Shown: positions 24,253-33,900 of the stretch, one piece after another | Position numbering within the stretch: position 1 is the stretch's first letter | Layout of the letters: every line of letters begins with the position of its first letter | DNA from: CAZTZL01 sp964617625 | GTDB taxonomy: Bacteria > Zhuqueibacterota > QNDG01 > DSAB01 | NCBI GenBank assembly: GCA_964617625.1 | Contig: CAZTZL010000026.1 | Coordinates: 1-40,819, forward strand | Direction: 5' to 3' | DNA: 40,819 nucleotides | Program-made: the position numbers and the translations under genes | Notes under the pieces: model-generated | What the model was told of the DNA's origin: nothing | Databases searched by the model: none | The model's input: only the letters and a program-made list of their open reading frames with translations

Positions 24253-26751
24253 ATGAATTTTACAAAATCGAAACAGGATTCAAACAATCTCAAGGAAAAT
24301 TTTTCAAATAGAAATGAAAGGATATCAGATCTATCAATTAAACAATTACAGAAACAGCTCGATGTATCGTCTGAAGGTTTGGATCAGAAAAATGCATCTG
24401 AAAGACTGAGACAGTATGGATACAACGAAATCACAGAAGATAAAATCAATCCATTCCTCAAGTTTCTGACTTATTTCTGGGGACCGATTCCCTGGATGAT
24501 TGAGATCGCGATGCTCTTGTCCGGAGTGGTCGGCCATTGGACAGACCTGATAATCATTGCTGTTCTCCTGTTAATGAACGCAGTGGTGGGATTCTGGGAG
24601 GAGTTTCAGGCCGGCAATGCCATCGAGGCGCTCAAAAAAAAGCTGGCGCTAAAAGCGCGTGTGAAAAGAAATGGTGACTGGATGACCATTCCTTCCCGGG
24701 AAGTCGTCCCCGGCGATGTACTTCGTCTTCGCATCGGAGAAATCATTCCAGCCGATGCGAAACTCATGAAAGGTGACCCTATTCAGGTGGACCAATCCGC
24801 CCTTACGGGAGAATCTCTACCTGTTGAAAAAAAAGCAGAAGACGTGGTCTATTCCGGTTCCATTGTGAGTCAGGGAGAAATCGAAGCACTGGTATATGCG
24901 ACAGGAAAATCCACTTATTTCGGCAAAACAGCGGAACTGGTGGAACAGACACATAAAACCAGCCATTTTCAGCGCGCTGTTTTAAAAATCGGCGATTATC
25001 TGATTGTGATCGCACTGACGCTCGTCATTCTTATTCTAACTGTGGCTTTGTTCCGTGGCGACCGGATTCTCACAACACTACAGTTTGCTTTGATTCTGAC
25101 GGTTGCAGCCGTTCCGGTTGCCATGCCTGCCGTACTGTCAGTGACCATGGCGGTCGGGGCAAAATTGTTAGCTGCAAAACAGGCCATTGTCAGTCGCCTG
25201 GCATCTATCGAAGAAATGGCCGGTGTTGATGTCTTGTGTTCGGACAAAACGGGAACGCTGACCAAAAATCAGCTGACGCTGGGAGATCCTTATTGTGTTG
25301 AGAATATAACGAATGAAACATTGATCTTGCACGCATCCCTTGCTTCACGTTCCGAGGACAACGATACTATTGATCAGGCTGTAATCGAAGGTTTAAAAGA
25401 TCGGAAGGTACTGGAAAAATATCAAATTGTTCATTTCCAGCCTTTTGATCCGGTTCACAAGCGCACGGAGGCCGAAGTTAAGGAATCTGATAAAAAGATC
25501 TACAAGGTGGCCAAAGGCGCTCCCCAGGTGATCATGGCGATGTCGGCCAATGCGGAGAGCCTCAAATCCAAGATCGATGAGGTCACTCATAAATTCGCTG
25601 CCAAGGGATTCCGTTCTCTGGGGATCGCTTCCACGTATGAAAGCGGGAAGTGGCGGTTTGAAGGTATTCTGCCTCTTTTCGATCCGCCCAGAGAAGATTC
25701 CAGGTCGACGATTGAAACCGCCAAACAAATGGGTGTCCGGGTTAAAATGGTGACCGGCGATCAGGTCGCCATCGGAAAGGAGATCGCGGGACAGCTTGGT
25801 CTCGGGACCCATATTCTGAATGCCGAGCTCTTTGATGATACAAAACAGCATAAAGCAGGACAACTGGCCCAATCCATCGAGGATGCCGACGGATTTGCCC
25901 AGGTTTTTCCCGAACACAAATACCACATTGTCGATGTTCTCCAGAAGGAAGGTCATATTACCGGGATGACCGGTGACGGAGTCAACGATGCGCCGGCTTT
26001 AAAAAAAGCCGACGCCGGCATTGCTGTATCGGGTTCAACCGATGCCGCCAGGGCGGCATCGGATATAGTTCTTTTAACACCGGGGCTGTCCGTGATTATC
26101 GATGCGATCAAGGAAAGCCGAAAAATTTTCCAGCGGATGACCAGTTACGCCATTTATCGGATTGCCGAAACCATTCGTGTGCTGCTTTTTATGACACTCT
26201 CCATTCTGGTCTTCAATTTTTATCCGGTCACCGCCATCATGATCGTTCTGCTCGCTCTGCTCAACGACGGCGCTATTCTGTCTATCGCATACGACCGGGT
26301 TGTTTATTCGAAAACACCCGAACGTTGGAATATGCAGCGGGTCTTGGGTATCGCGACGGTTCTGGGTGTAAGCGGTGTCATTGCTTCATTCGGATTGTTT
26401 TATCTCGGAGAGCGTGTTTTCCATCTGAGCAGAGATATGATTCAGTCTTTTATGTATCTGAAGCTTTCCGTTGCAGGACATTTAACTATTTTTGTAACCA
26501 GGACACAAGGACCATTCTGGTCTCACCGCCCCGCACCGATTCTGCTGGGAGCTGTCATAGGCACCCAAATGATTGCTACACTTATTACAGTGTATGGCTT
26601 TTTCATGACTCCGATCGGATGGTCCTGGGCCCTGTTTGTCTGGGGATATGCGCTGATCTGGTTTCTCATCGCCGATCGTATTAAAATCGGCGCATACAAG
26701 ATATTTGAGACAACGCATTCCGGATATTTGATAAAAAGTCAAACGGATTGA
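24253..26751 (+). CDS. Plasma-membrane-type H+-exporting P-type ATPase (P3A)
   Basis: 832 residues. The order is that of P3A pumps: cation-ATPase N-terminus (LSIKQLQKQLDVSSEGLDQ), actuator domain with DQSALTGESLPV, phosphorylation site CSDKTGTLTKNQLTL (D331), nucleotide domain (KVAKGAPQVI), hinge MTGDGVNDAPALKKADAGIAV, and a C-terminal helix bundle beginning RMTSYAIYRIAETIRVLLF. The DKTGTLTKN sequence and the short C-terminus match bacterial and archaeal relatives of the yeast and plant proton pumps. ATP-driven proton export would protect against acid or energise the membrane. GGG lies a few bases before ATG 24253. It follows the htrA/BON unit, separated by a stem-loop. Confidence 0.92.
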   Translation: MNFTKSKQDSNNLKENFSNRNERISDLSIKQLQKQLDVSSEGLDQKNASERLRQYGYNEITEDKINPFLKFLTYFWGPIPWMIEIAMLLSGVVGHWTDLIIIAVLLLMNAVVGFWEEFQAGNAIEALKKKLALKARVKRNGDWMTIPSREVVPGDVLRLRIGEIIPADAKLMKGDPIQVDQSALTGESLPVEKKAEDVVYSGSIVSQGEIEALVYATGKSTYFGKTAELVEQTHKTSHFQRAVLKIGDYLIVIALTLVILILTVALFRGDRILTTLQFALILTVAAVPVAMPAVLSVTMAVGAKLLAAKQAIVSRLASIEEMAGVDVLCSDKTGTLTKNQLTLGDPYCVENITNETLILHASLASRSEDNDTIDQAVIEGLKDRKVLEKYQIVHFQPFDPVHKRTEAEVKESDKKIYKVAKGAPQVIMAMSANAESLKSKIDEVTHKFAAKGFRSLGIASTYESGKWRFEGILPLFDPPREDSRSTIETAKQMGVRVKMVTGDQVAIGKEIAGQLGLGTHILNAELFDDTKQHKAGQLAQSIEDADGFAQVFPEHKYHIVDVLQKEGHITGMTGDGVNDAPALKKADAGIAVSGSTDAARAASDIVLLTPGLSVIIDAIKESRKIFQRMTSYAIYRIAETIRVLLFMTLSILVFNFYPVTAIMIVLLALLNDGAILSIAYDRVVYSKTPERWNMQRVLGIATVLGVSGVIASFGLFYLGERVFHLSRDMIQSFMYLKLSVAGHLTIFVTRTQGPFWSHRPAPILLGAVIGTQMIATLITVYGFFMTPIGWSWALFVWGYALIWFLIADRIKIGAYKIFETTHSGYLIKSQTD

Positions 26752-26808
26752 CTGAAGCAATAAATCTATATTGAAACCACGTTACCATAATTTAAGGAGG
26801 AACAGACC

Positions 26809-27468
26809 ATGAAAAGCAAAAATCTGCTCATAAGCCTTTTTTTAAGCAGTTTGTTCACCATTCAACTTTCTGCCGGCGAGCAACATTCAAACCAGCGAAT
26901 TATTCAATTGATCAATAAGACTTCATTTGATATCAGGATGGTACAAATTTCTCCAGCAGGAAAAAATCAGTGGGGTGATAATGTTTTGCAAGACAGCGTT
27001 TTTCAGCCTGACGAAAAAAAAGTGATCAAGTTTACTCTGAACGATCCAAAAGAACACAAATACGATTTCAAAGCGACAAAAATAAACGGAGATAGTATCA
27101 TTTTCAAGGAGGTCAACCTGTGTATGCTGTTAAACATAAGCCTCTATTTTGAGAACAAAAACGCCTATGTAAGACAAAACATCATTATCGAAAACCAGAC
27201 GGGTTTTATCTTTGATGAATTGTATATATCAGAATCAAATATGGATTTCTGGTCGAACAATCTTCTGGGCAGTATTGTTTTAAATGACAGGGATCAGGCA
27301 AATATTTCATTCAAACCTTCAAAAAACAGCTGTTTTTATGATCTGAGAGTTAAAAGATTAAGCGGAATGGATGTTCTTTTCACCGATATCGATATGTGCA
27401 AGACCTTCAAAATCACATTGTTCTGGGGAGAAGGTGTCCCTTATGTCTCATTCTGGGATTTCCGATAA
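26809..27468 (+). CDS. Secreted protein with two tandem WG-type beta repeats
   Basis: 219 residues with a signal peptide (LLISLFLSSLFTIQLSAGE). The mature part is two copies of a domain of about 90 residues. Each begins with I-x-L/I-x-N-x-T-x-F-I, then an 'ISP/ISE' turn, a tryptophan block (NQWGDNVLQDSVF / DFWSNNLLGSIVL) and a ...YDF/YDL-x-A/V-x-...-C-...-I-x-L ending (residues about 25-115 and 120-210). Similar WGxDxLG repeats occur in surface proteins of spirochaetes and other bacteria, but no activity is known to me. AGGAGG is well placed before ATG 26809. It is 57 bp after the proton pump gene and probably periplasmic or surface exposed. Confidence 0.65.
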   Translation: MKSKNLLISLFLSSLFTIQLSAGEQHSNQRIIQLINKTSFDIRMVQISPAGKNQWGDNVLQDSVFQPDEKKVIKFTLNDPKEHKYDFKATKINGDSIIFKEVNLCMLLNISLYFENKNAYVRQNIIIENQTGFIFDELYISESNMDFWSNNLLGSIVLNDRDQANISFKPSKNSCFYDLRVKRLSGMDVLFTDIDMCKTFKITLFWGEGVPYVSFWDFR

Positions 27469-27604
27469 TTGAGAGGGAATCGGTTTTTCACACGGAGCGG
27501 GAATCCACCTCTCTCTTAAACGCTCTACACAGAACCTTTCTCCGCATCGCATTGAGACAAGACACAGATCATCTGGAGAAGGATTAAAGAAGGAGGTGTG
27601 AACA

Positions 27605-27652
27605 ATGAAATACCTGAGTGCACTCGTAAATGTGCTATTACTATTTTTTTAA
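27605..27652 (+). CDS. Very small hydrophobic ORF (15 residues) with a perfect ribosome binding site
   Basis: The reading frame MKYLSALVNVLLLFF is preceded by AGGAGG (27591-27596) at 8 bases, the best Shine-Dalgarno in the neighbourhood. It ends 35 bp before a strong terminator. The peptide is a single short hydrophobic stretch. It could be a membrane microprotein, a type I toxin-like peptide, or a small membrane-protein gene truncated by a stop codon. No homologue is recognisable at this length. Confidence 0.4.
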   Translation: MKYLSALVNVLLLFF

Positions 27653-27687
27653 ATAGCAATCGATAGAGATAGGATACAACACTTCGA

Positions 27688-27718
27688 TGGACAGCCTTTT
27701 AACGCTGTCCATTTTTTT
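27688..27718 (+). terminator. Rho-independent terminator
   Basis: TGGACAGC (27688-27695) pairs perfectly with GCTGTCCA (27704-27711) across an 8-nt loop and is followed by seven T residues. It ends the transcript carrying the 15-residue ORF and sits immediately before the next promoter. Confidence 0.9.
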
Positions 27719-27720
27719 GC

Positions 27721-27749
27721 TTGACAGATTGACTGGTTTGTTTTATTAT
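27721..27749 (+). promoter_or_regulatory. Sigma-70-type promoter for the DUF486 gene
   Basis: TTGACA (27721-27726), a 17-bp spacer and TATTAT (27744-27749). This is a close consensus match directly after a terminator and about 33 bp before ATG 27782. Confidence 0.65.
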
Positions 27750-27781
27750 TGAGTAATCAGTTAAAACAAACAGGAGAAAAA

Positions 27782-28138
27782 ATGAAAAATGTTTACTTGA
27801 CCATTCTCATGCTTTCCTTTAGCAACATTTTTATGACTTTCGCATGGTACGGACATCTTAAAAATCTGGCATCCAGACCGTGGATCATAGCCGCCCTTGT
27901 CAGTTGGGGCATCGCTTTTTTTGAATATCTCATACAGGTGCCTGCAAACCGGATCGGGCATCAGGTTTTAAATGTGGGACAGCTAAAAATCATTCAGGAA
28001 GTCATTACGTTGTCCGTTTTTGTTCCCTTTTCAATTTTATATATGAAGGAAAAATTCGACATCAATTACCTCTTTGCCGGCCTCTGTTTGATGGGAGCCG
28101 TTTTTTTTATTTTTAGAACCAAATTATTTCCGGCTTAA
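27782..28138 (+). CDS. DMT-superfamily small membrane protein (DUF486)
   Basis: 118 residues from ATG 27782, chosen because AGGAG lies just upstream and a longer TTG reading would overlap the -10 element. There are four membrane helices, with the family-typical MTFAWYGHLK, SWGIAFFEYLIQVPANRIGH and LKIIQEVITLSVFVPFSILYMKE. DUF486 proteins are short drug/metabolite-transporter-like membrane proteins of unknown substrate that act as dimers or with partners. A monocistronic unit is suggested by its own promoter. Confidence 0.88.
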   Translation: MKNVYLTILMLSFSNIFMTFAWYGHLKNLASRPWIIAALVSWGIAFFEYLIQVPANRIGHQVLNVGQLKIIQEVITLSVFVPFSILYMKEKFDINYLFAGLCLMGAVFFIFRTKLFPA

Positions 28139-28244
28139 TGAATTTTCAAAAAAATAGTTCGGGACTTTGATTTCTATGGAATTGTTTATAAATTATTCTT
28201 ACATAAGACTATTGCTATGAAGTAAGGAAATAAAGCATCTATCG

Positions 28245-28325
28245 CGAACTGTGGTTTGGCCATGTGGACCAATGAATCCGAAGATCTTTCTCGTTTCAAA
28301 CCTTCATGAAACCGTGAATCCATAA
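28245..28325. repeat. Dispersed intergenic repeat, copy 2
   Basis: The partner of 14171-14250 (shared GAACTGxGGTTTG, CCAATG and TCGTTTCAA-x-CCTTCA blocks). It lies just upstream of the GH127 gene. Confidence 0.5.
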
Positions 28326-28351
28326 ATACGGAAAATAATGGAGCCAAAAGA

Positions 28352-30322
28352 ATGAAAAAATCATTCAATTCACCTATCCTGAAAATCCTTTTAGCTGTTT
28401 TCATTGCCCTTACAATTTCATGCAGTCTTTTTAAGAATAAAAATGAAAAATGGGGTTATCCAATCACGCCGGTTTCATTCACCGATGTTACGCTGACAGA
28501 TACGTTCTGGTCGAAAAGGATCGCAACCAACAGGGACGTGACTATTCCCTATGGATTCAAGAAATGCGAGGAAGAGGGTCGGATGCGCAATTTTGAAAGA
28601 GCGGGCGGACTGCTCGAAGGAGATTACGAAGGCAAGATGCCTTTCGACGACTCGGACGTATACAAAATCATCGAGGGCGCTTCTTATTCGCTTAGAACGA
28701 ACCCGGACAAGAAACTGGAATCGTATATCGATTCGATCATCGAAAAAATCGCTGCTGCACAGGAAGAAGACGGCTATCTCTGTACCTGGAAAACAATCAA
28801 TCCGGACACTGCACCTGCATGGTGGGTCAAACCGGGACCGCGCTGGTTTAATCTGGGTGCCAACCACGAACTCTACAACGCCGGCCACATATACGAGGCG
28901 GCCTATGCTCATTTTCTGGCAACAGGCAAACGAAATTTTCTGGATATCGCACTGAAGAATGCCGATCTAATTGCCGCTGTTTTCGGCCCCGGCAAAAAGA
29001 TGCAGCCGCCGGGACATCAGATTATTGAAACCGGCCTGGTCAAATTATATCTGGCAACCGGGAATCGGAAATATCTGGAATTAGCCAAATTCTTTCTGGA
29101 TCAAAGAGGCAATGCCACCGGGCATGAACTCTACGGCGCTTACAGCCAGGATCATATCCCGGTAGTCGATCAGGATGAAGCAGTCGGACATGCCGTTCGC
29201 GCGATGTACATGTATGCGGGCATGGCCGATATCGCAGCGCTGATGCAGGATTCTCTTTACCTGAACGCGGTCGATAAAATCTGGGACAATGTGGTCACCA
29301 AGAAAATCTACCTGACCGGAGGTGTCGGCGCCCGTCATGACGGCGAAGCGTTCGGCGACAACTATGAACTGCCTAATCTGACGGCTTACAACGAAACCTG
29401 TGCGGCCATCGGCAATATTTACTGGAACCAGCGCATGTTCCTTCTGCACGGAGATTCGAAGTACATCGACGTGCTGGAGCGCACGCTCTACAACGGCATG
29501 ATCTCCGGCGTCTCTCTGGACGGGGAGTCTTTCTTCTACCCCAATTGTCTGGCATCGGATGGGAAGTACGCTTTCAATCAAGGCGCCCTGACGCGCCAGC
29601 CCTGGTTCGACTGTTCCTGCTGTCCGTCCAACGTGATCCGGTTTATGCCCTCTGTCCCCAATTATATTTTTGCCCATCGGGGCCAGTCCCTGTACGTGAA
29701 TCTTTTCATTGCTTGCTCCGCGAATATTCAGTTGGACAAGGGAAAGGTGGCGATCAGCCAGGAGACAAATTATCCCTGGGATGGCAACATCGTGATTCAC
29801 GTTGATCCCAAGTCGCGTAAACAATTCACACTTCGCGTCCGAATTCCAGGATGGGCCATGAATCAACCCCTGCCCGGTGATCTCTACCGGTTCGCGGAGA
29901 ATGATACGGAAAAAGTGACATTGACGGTCAACGGAAAACACGCGAATATCAAGATGGATCAGGGATATGCGGTTATCGACCGCAAATGGGAAAAAGGGGA
30001 TGTGGTCAGACTGAGCTTGCCTATGCCCATACGCCGTGTACTGGCCAATGAGAAAGTCAAGGATGATTCAAACAAAGTCGCACTGATCCGCGGTCCGCTG
30101 ACCTTTTGCGCCGAAGGAGTGGATAATGACGGCAAAGTGCTCGACCGGATCATTCCCGATGATGCGCAATTTACGATCGAATCACGGCCGGACTTGTTAC
30201 ACGGCATTACCGGGATCAAGGTTCTATATCCGGGAGGGAAATCGGATCTCATTGAAATCCCTTACTATGCCTGGTCGCATCGCGGCCCCGGGGAAATGAC
30301 CGTCTGGATCGCCAGAAAATAA
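28352..30322 (+). CDS. GH127 beta-L-arabinofuranosidase-type lipoprotein (DUF1680)
   Basis: 656 residues. The signal peptide ends in LTISC, so the enzyme is lipid-anchored. The (alpha/alpha)6 barrel and following beta-sandwiches match GH127. The zinc/thiolate active site is visible: NETCAAIGN gives E348 and C350, and FDCSCCPSN gives C423 and C424, in line with E338, C340, C417 and C418 of the Bifidobacterium enzyme HypBA1. In that family a cysteine is the nucleophile and the substrate is beta-L-arabinofuranoside; related families accept other pectic sugars. GGAG precedes ATG 28352. It is GC-richer than the flanking intergenic DNA. It belongs with the GH43, beta-helix and SGNH genes downstream as a polysaccharide-use cluster. 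Confidence 0.88.
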   Translation: MKKSFNSPILKILLAVFIALTISCSLFKNKNEKWGYPITPVSFTDVTLTDTFWSKRIATNRDVTIPYGFKKCEEEGRMRNFERAGGLLEGDYEGKMPFDDSDVYKIIEGASYSLRTNPDKKLESYIDSIIEKIAAAQEEDGYLCTWKTINPDTAPAWWVKPGPRWFNLGANHELYNAGHIYEAAYAHFLATGKRNFLDIALKNADLIAAVFGPGKKMQPPGHQIIETGLVKLYLATGNRKYLELAKFFLDQRGNATGHELYGAYSQDHIPVVDQDEAVGHAVRAMYMYAGMADIAALMQDSLYLNAVDKIWDNVVTKKIYLTGGVGARHDGEAFGDNYELPNLTAYNETCAAIGNIYWNQRMFLLHGDSKYIDVLERTLYNGMISGVSLDGESFFYPNCLASDGKYAFNQGALTRQPWFDCSCCPSNVIRFMPSVPNYIFAHRGQSLYVNLFIACSANIQLDKGKVAISQETNYPWDGNIVIHVDPKSRKQFTLRVRIPGWAMNQPLPGDLYRFAENDTEKVTLTVNGKHANIKMDQGYAVIDRKWEKGDVVRLSLPMPIRRVLANEKVKDDSNKVALIRGPLTFCAEGVDNDGKVLDRIIPDDAQFTIESRPDLLHGITGIKVLYPGGKSDLIEIPYYAWSHRGPGEMTVWIARK

Positions 30323-30745
30323 GTTATCTAATATCTTTTCCTGCCTTCCTGCAGTCAGGGAAACCTTATATTTAAAGCTTCAATCCGGAAGTGGTCACTA
30401 TCCCGAAACTTCGGGATAGTCGATATGAAATGTATATGAATGTAGTCATGAACTTCCGTCTTTAAAAAACTGAACAGACTCAGACAATCAAAAATCATTT
30501 GGGCATAATGAATAAACACTCCCGATCCTGATTTTTAATAGCGGTCAACTCGGATAGATTTTCCTTTTTCTTTAATATTGAAATTGAACAGACCTTATAC
30601 ATCCGAATTAAAGTATCGCAGAAATTCAAAATACTATTTGCCTTGTTTAAAAACACAATGATTGATGTTCTGCAAACCGGCAGTCCGAAAATATTTCTGT
30701 ATTCGAATCTCTTCTAAAAAAGAAATCTTTTGGTACAAAAAACAG
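30323..30745. other. Long AT-rich intergenic region with a perfect hairpin
   Basis: No credible gene. A 10-bp perfect stem ACTATCCCGA / TCGGGATAGT at 30397-30420 with a 4-nt loop is the main structure; it lacks a T tail and may be a REP-like element or a processed mRNA end of the GH127 gene. The rest is AT-rich. A frame at 30662-30928 has no ribosome binding site and looks random. Confidence 0.5.
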
Positions 30746-30774
30746 TTGATTTACTCAATGTTTTTTTCTAATAT
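30746..30774 (+). promoter_or_regulatory. Candidate sigma-70-like promoter for the GH43 gene cluster
   Basis: TTGATT (30746-30751), a 17-bp spacer and TAATAT (30769-30774), about 130 bp before ATG 30906 in a strongly AT-rich region. The AT richness makes chance matches likely. Confidence 0.3.
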
Positions 30775-30905
30775 TAATAAAGCTTCAATCAATATTCTTA
30801 GCATACAATTTTTTATATTTACAAAAAAAGATAATCCGGCAAAGGATCAAACCATTCGGATAAAATACATTTTTTTAATACCTAAAACATATGGAGGAAA
30901 ATACG

Positions 30906-33900
30906 ATGAAGACAAAAATACGAATTAGCATTCTTGTTCTTTGCATGCTTCTTTTGTGCGCATCTCTTCTTGCTCAGCCTGCAGAGAACCCGAAAACGTT
31001 TTGCAATCCGTTGAATCTCAATTATCGTTTTATGGTTGATGCCACAGATGCGCGTGAAGCGGCTGATGCTGTCATCGTCTTGTTCAAGGACGATTATTAT
31101 CTCTTTGCTTCACGTTCGGGAGGATATTGGACCTCAACCGATCTTCGCAACTGGACACTGATCATTCCAACAGGTATTGATATTGAAACATACGCTCCAG
31201 GCGTTGTGGCAATACGAGACACTCTGTTTTATATCCCATCCAGTGTTGGTCAAACCTATAAAACCGCTGATCCAAAATCGGGTGTTTGGCAGTACGGTCC
31301 TCAATGCAGTAAAACCTACGGTGACCCGGATCTTTTCCTGGATGATGACGGCCGTCTGTATATGTACTACGGTCTCTCGAATTCCTCCCCCACCCATGCC
31401 GTGGAACTTGATCCATTCAGTTTTCAGGAAATCAGTTCCGTCGTGAATATCGTTTACAATCATGCCGACATACACGGCTGGGAAAGACGTGGGGATGATA
31501 ATCTGCTTGATGAATTCCCCTGGATTGAAGGATCATGGATGGTCAAGGAAAACAATAAATACTATCTGCAATATGCAGGTCCCGGCACCGAATTCAAGAC
31601 CTACGCTGACGGTATTTATGTAGCCGACTCTCCGATGGGACCTTACGAATACGCCACGTACAGCCCGTGTGATTTCAAACCGACCGGATTTATATGCGGT
31701 ACGGGGCACGGCAGTACATTCAAAGACAAGGACGGTCAATACTGGCACATCGGCACCATGTCCATTTCAGTGAATGCCGATTTCGAACGTCGACTCGGTC
31801 TGTGGCCGGTTGATTTTGACGAAGACGGCCAGATTCACTGCAACACGGTTTTGGGGGATTATCCCCAATTTTATCCGGGAGAAAAGACCGACATCATCAA
31901 CAACAGTTTTGCCGGTATGCTGCTCCTGTCCAACAAAAAGCAGACTATGGCTTCTTCTTCATTGGCCGATCATGGCGTTGAATTAGCCGTAGATGAAGAG
32001 GTTCGGACGTACTGGTGCGCTACAACCGGAGGCTCCGATGAATGGATGATGATCGATCTCGGCAAGGAATGCAGTGTCGAAGCCATTCAGGTCAATTTTG
32101 CGGAACACGGCACCAATCCGGATCTGGTGCGCGGCCGTGATAAACTGTTGTATGAGCAGTATACCATCGAAAAATCTGCGGACGGTATGAACTGGGGAAT
32201 GCTTTTAGACAAAAGTCAAAATATGCTTGACGTGCCGCACGATTATATCGAACTGGCCCAACCTGTCACGACCCGCTATATTAAACTGTCCAATGTGTTC
32301 ACTCCGGGACAGGGAAATTTCGCTGTCCGGGATCTAAGAATTTTTGGAAATTCAGAACAGGCCGTCTTTACAAAAGCGACCGGCGTGACGGTTGAAAGAA
32401 ATCCGCTGGACGGCCGGGATGCCGTGATTCGATGGTCGCCCGTTGCCGATGCGGACGGCTACATTATCCGTTACGGAATTGCCTCTGACAAATTGTACAA
32501 CAATTACATGGTCTACGATGCCGACAGTGTGGTTATGCACAGTTTGAACCACGGTGTGGATTATTATTTCGATGTGGAAGCGTTTGACAGCGGTACCGAT
32601 TATTACCAACCTGTCGGCGAATTTAAATCATATCAATCCGGAAACTGGAACGATGTCTCTACCTGGGCGCGGCATGACGGTACGGGATGGATTCATCCGG
32701 CACCGGCCATCCCCGATGTTTCGGATGGAGCAATTACAATTCTCGATGGATACACGGTTACGGTCACTACTGCGGATTCGGCGGATCAACTAATAATTGC
32801 CTCAGGCGGGACCATGGTTATCAATAAAGGCGTTACGTTTAAAGTGAAAGACGGGATTGGTGTGGATATGATGGTTGAGGGAACCATCGAAAATTATGGC
32901 TCGATTGCTCAAGACGCTTCCGCAACCCTGACTTTTGTAAGTGACGGCGTCTATGCTCACAGGCAGAATGGCGGCTCTTTACCCTTGGCTGTGTGGAAGT
33001 ATAACTCGACTTGCCTTATCGACAGTGTGAATACGACAGTTCCTTCTAACGGAAATCAAAATTTCTATAACATCCGCTGGAACTGCCCCAATCAAATCGG
33101 GGCCAGAAGTCTTGAATGGAATGAAAATACGATTAGCGGTAATATCACAATTCAGAATACAGGAACCGGCCGATGGCAGATGTGTGCACTTTTTGCAGGA
33201 GAAGAAACCTTAATTAACATTAATGGAGATGTCATCCAAAGCGGTGGACAATTCACGGCATATGGTGGAAACGATGCGAATACAGATGTCACAATCAATC
33301 AAGCCGGGGATATCAATGTCACTGGCGGTAACTTTTCCGTTTGCAGGGGAACACAGGGAGGCACTGGAATAACGACGTGGAATGTTCAAGGAAATATTTC
33401 TATAACCAATGCCACGGTCCAGAATGCAAACAACGGCGGAGCTGCATTTGTTTTTACCGGAAGCGGCACTCCGCAGTCACTGACCTTTGACAACGTCACA
33501 TTTGGCGAAGGCGGTTTCCCGGTTGAAGTGGATAGCGGCGCAACACTTGATATGGGGACAAACGTTCTCGAAGGAAACGGAAGTTTTAATCTGAAATCAG
33601 GAGCCACGCTCCTGACTGCACACGCAAACGGCATCGATGGTTCGATTGCGAACACTGGTTCGCAAACATTCGATCCGGCAGCAGGATACGGCTTCAACGG
33701 ATCCCAGGCGCAGGTGACCGGGAATTTGATGCCCGGAACGATCGGCAATTTATTAATTGACAACAGTGCTGGCTTGACTCTGTCCAATTCGGTTACCGTC
33801 AATGGAATCCTGGAATTGAAAAATGGGGCTCTCTCTGCCGGAAGCAATACACTCATGTACGGTCCGGTTGCATCGCTCAAATATTCCGGATCCGCTTCAC

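Noticed and set aside
30662..30928. Open frame of 88 residues upstream of the GH43 gene
   Set aside because: Lys/Ile/Phe-rich translation as expected from AT-rich DNA, no ribosome binding site, and it overlaps the GH43 start.
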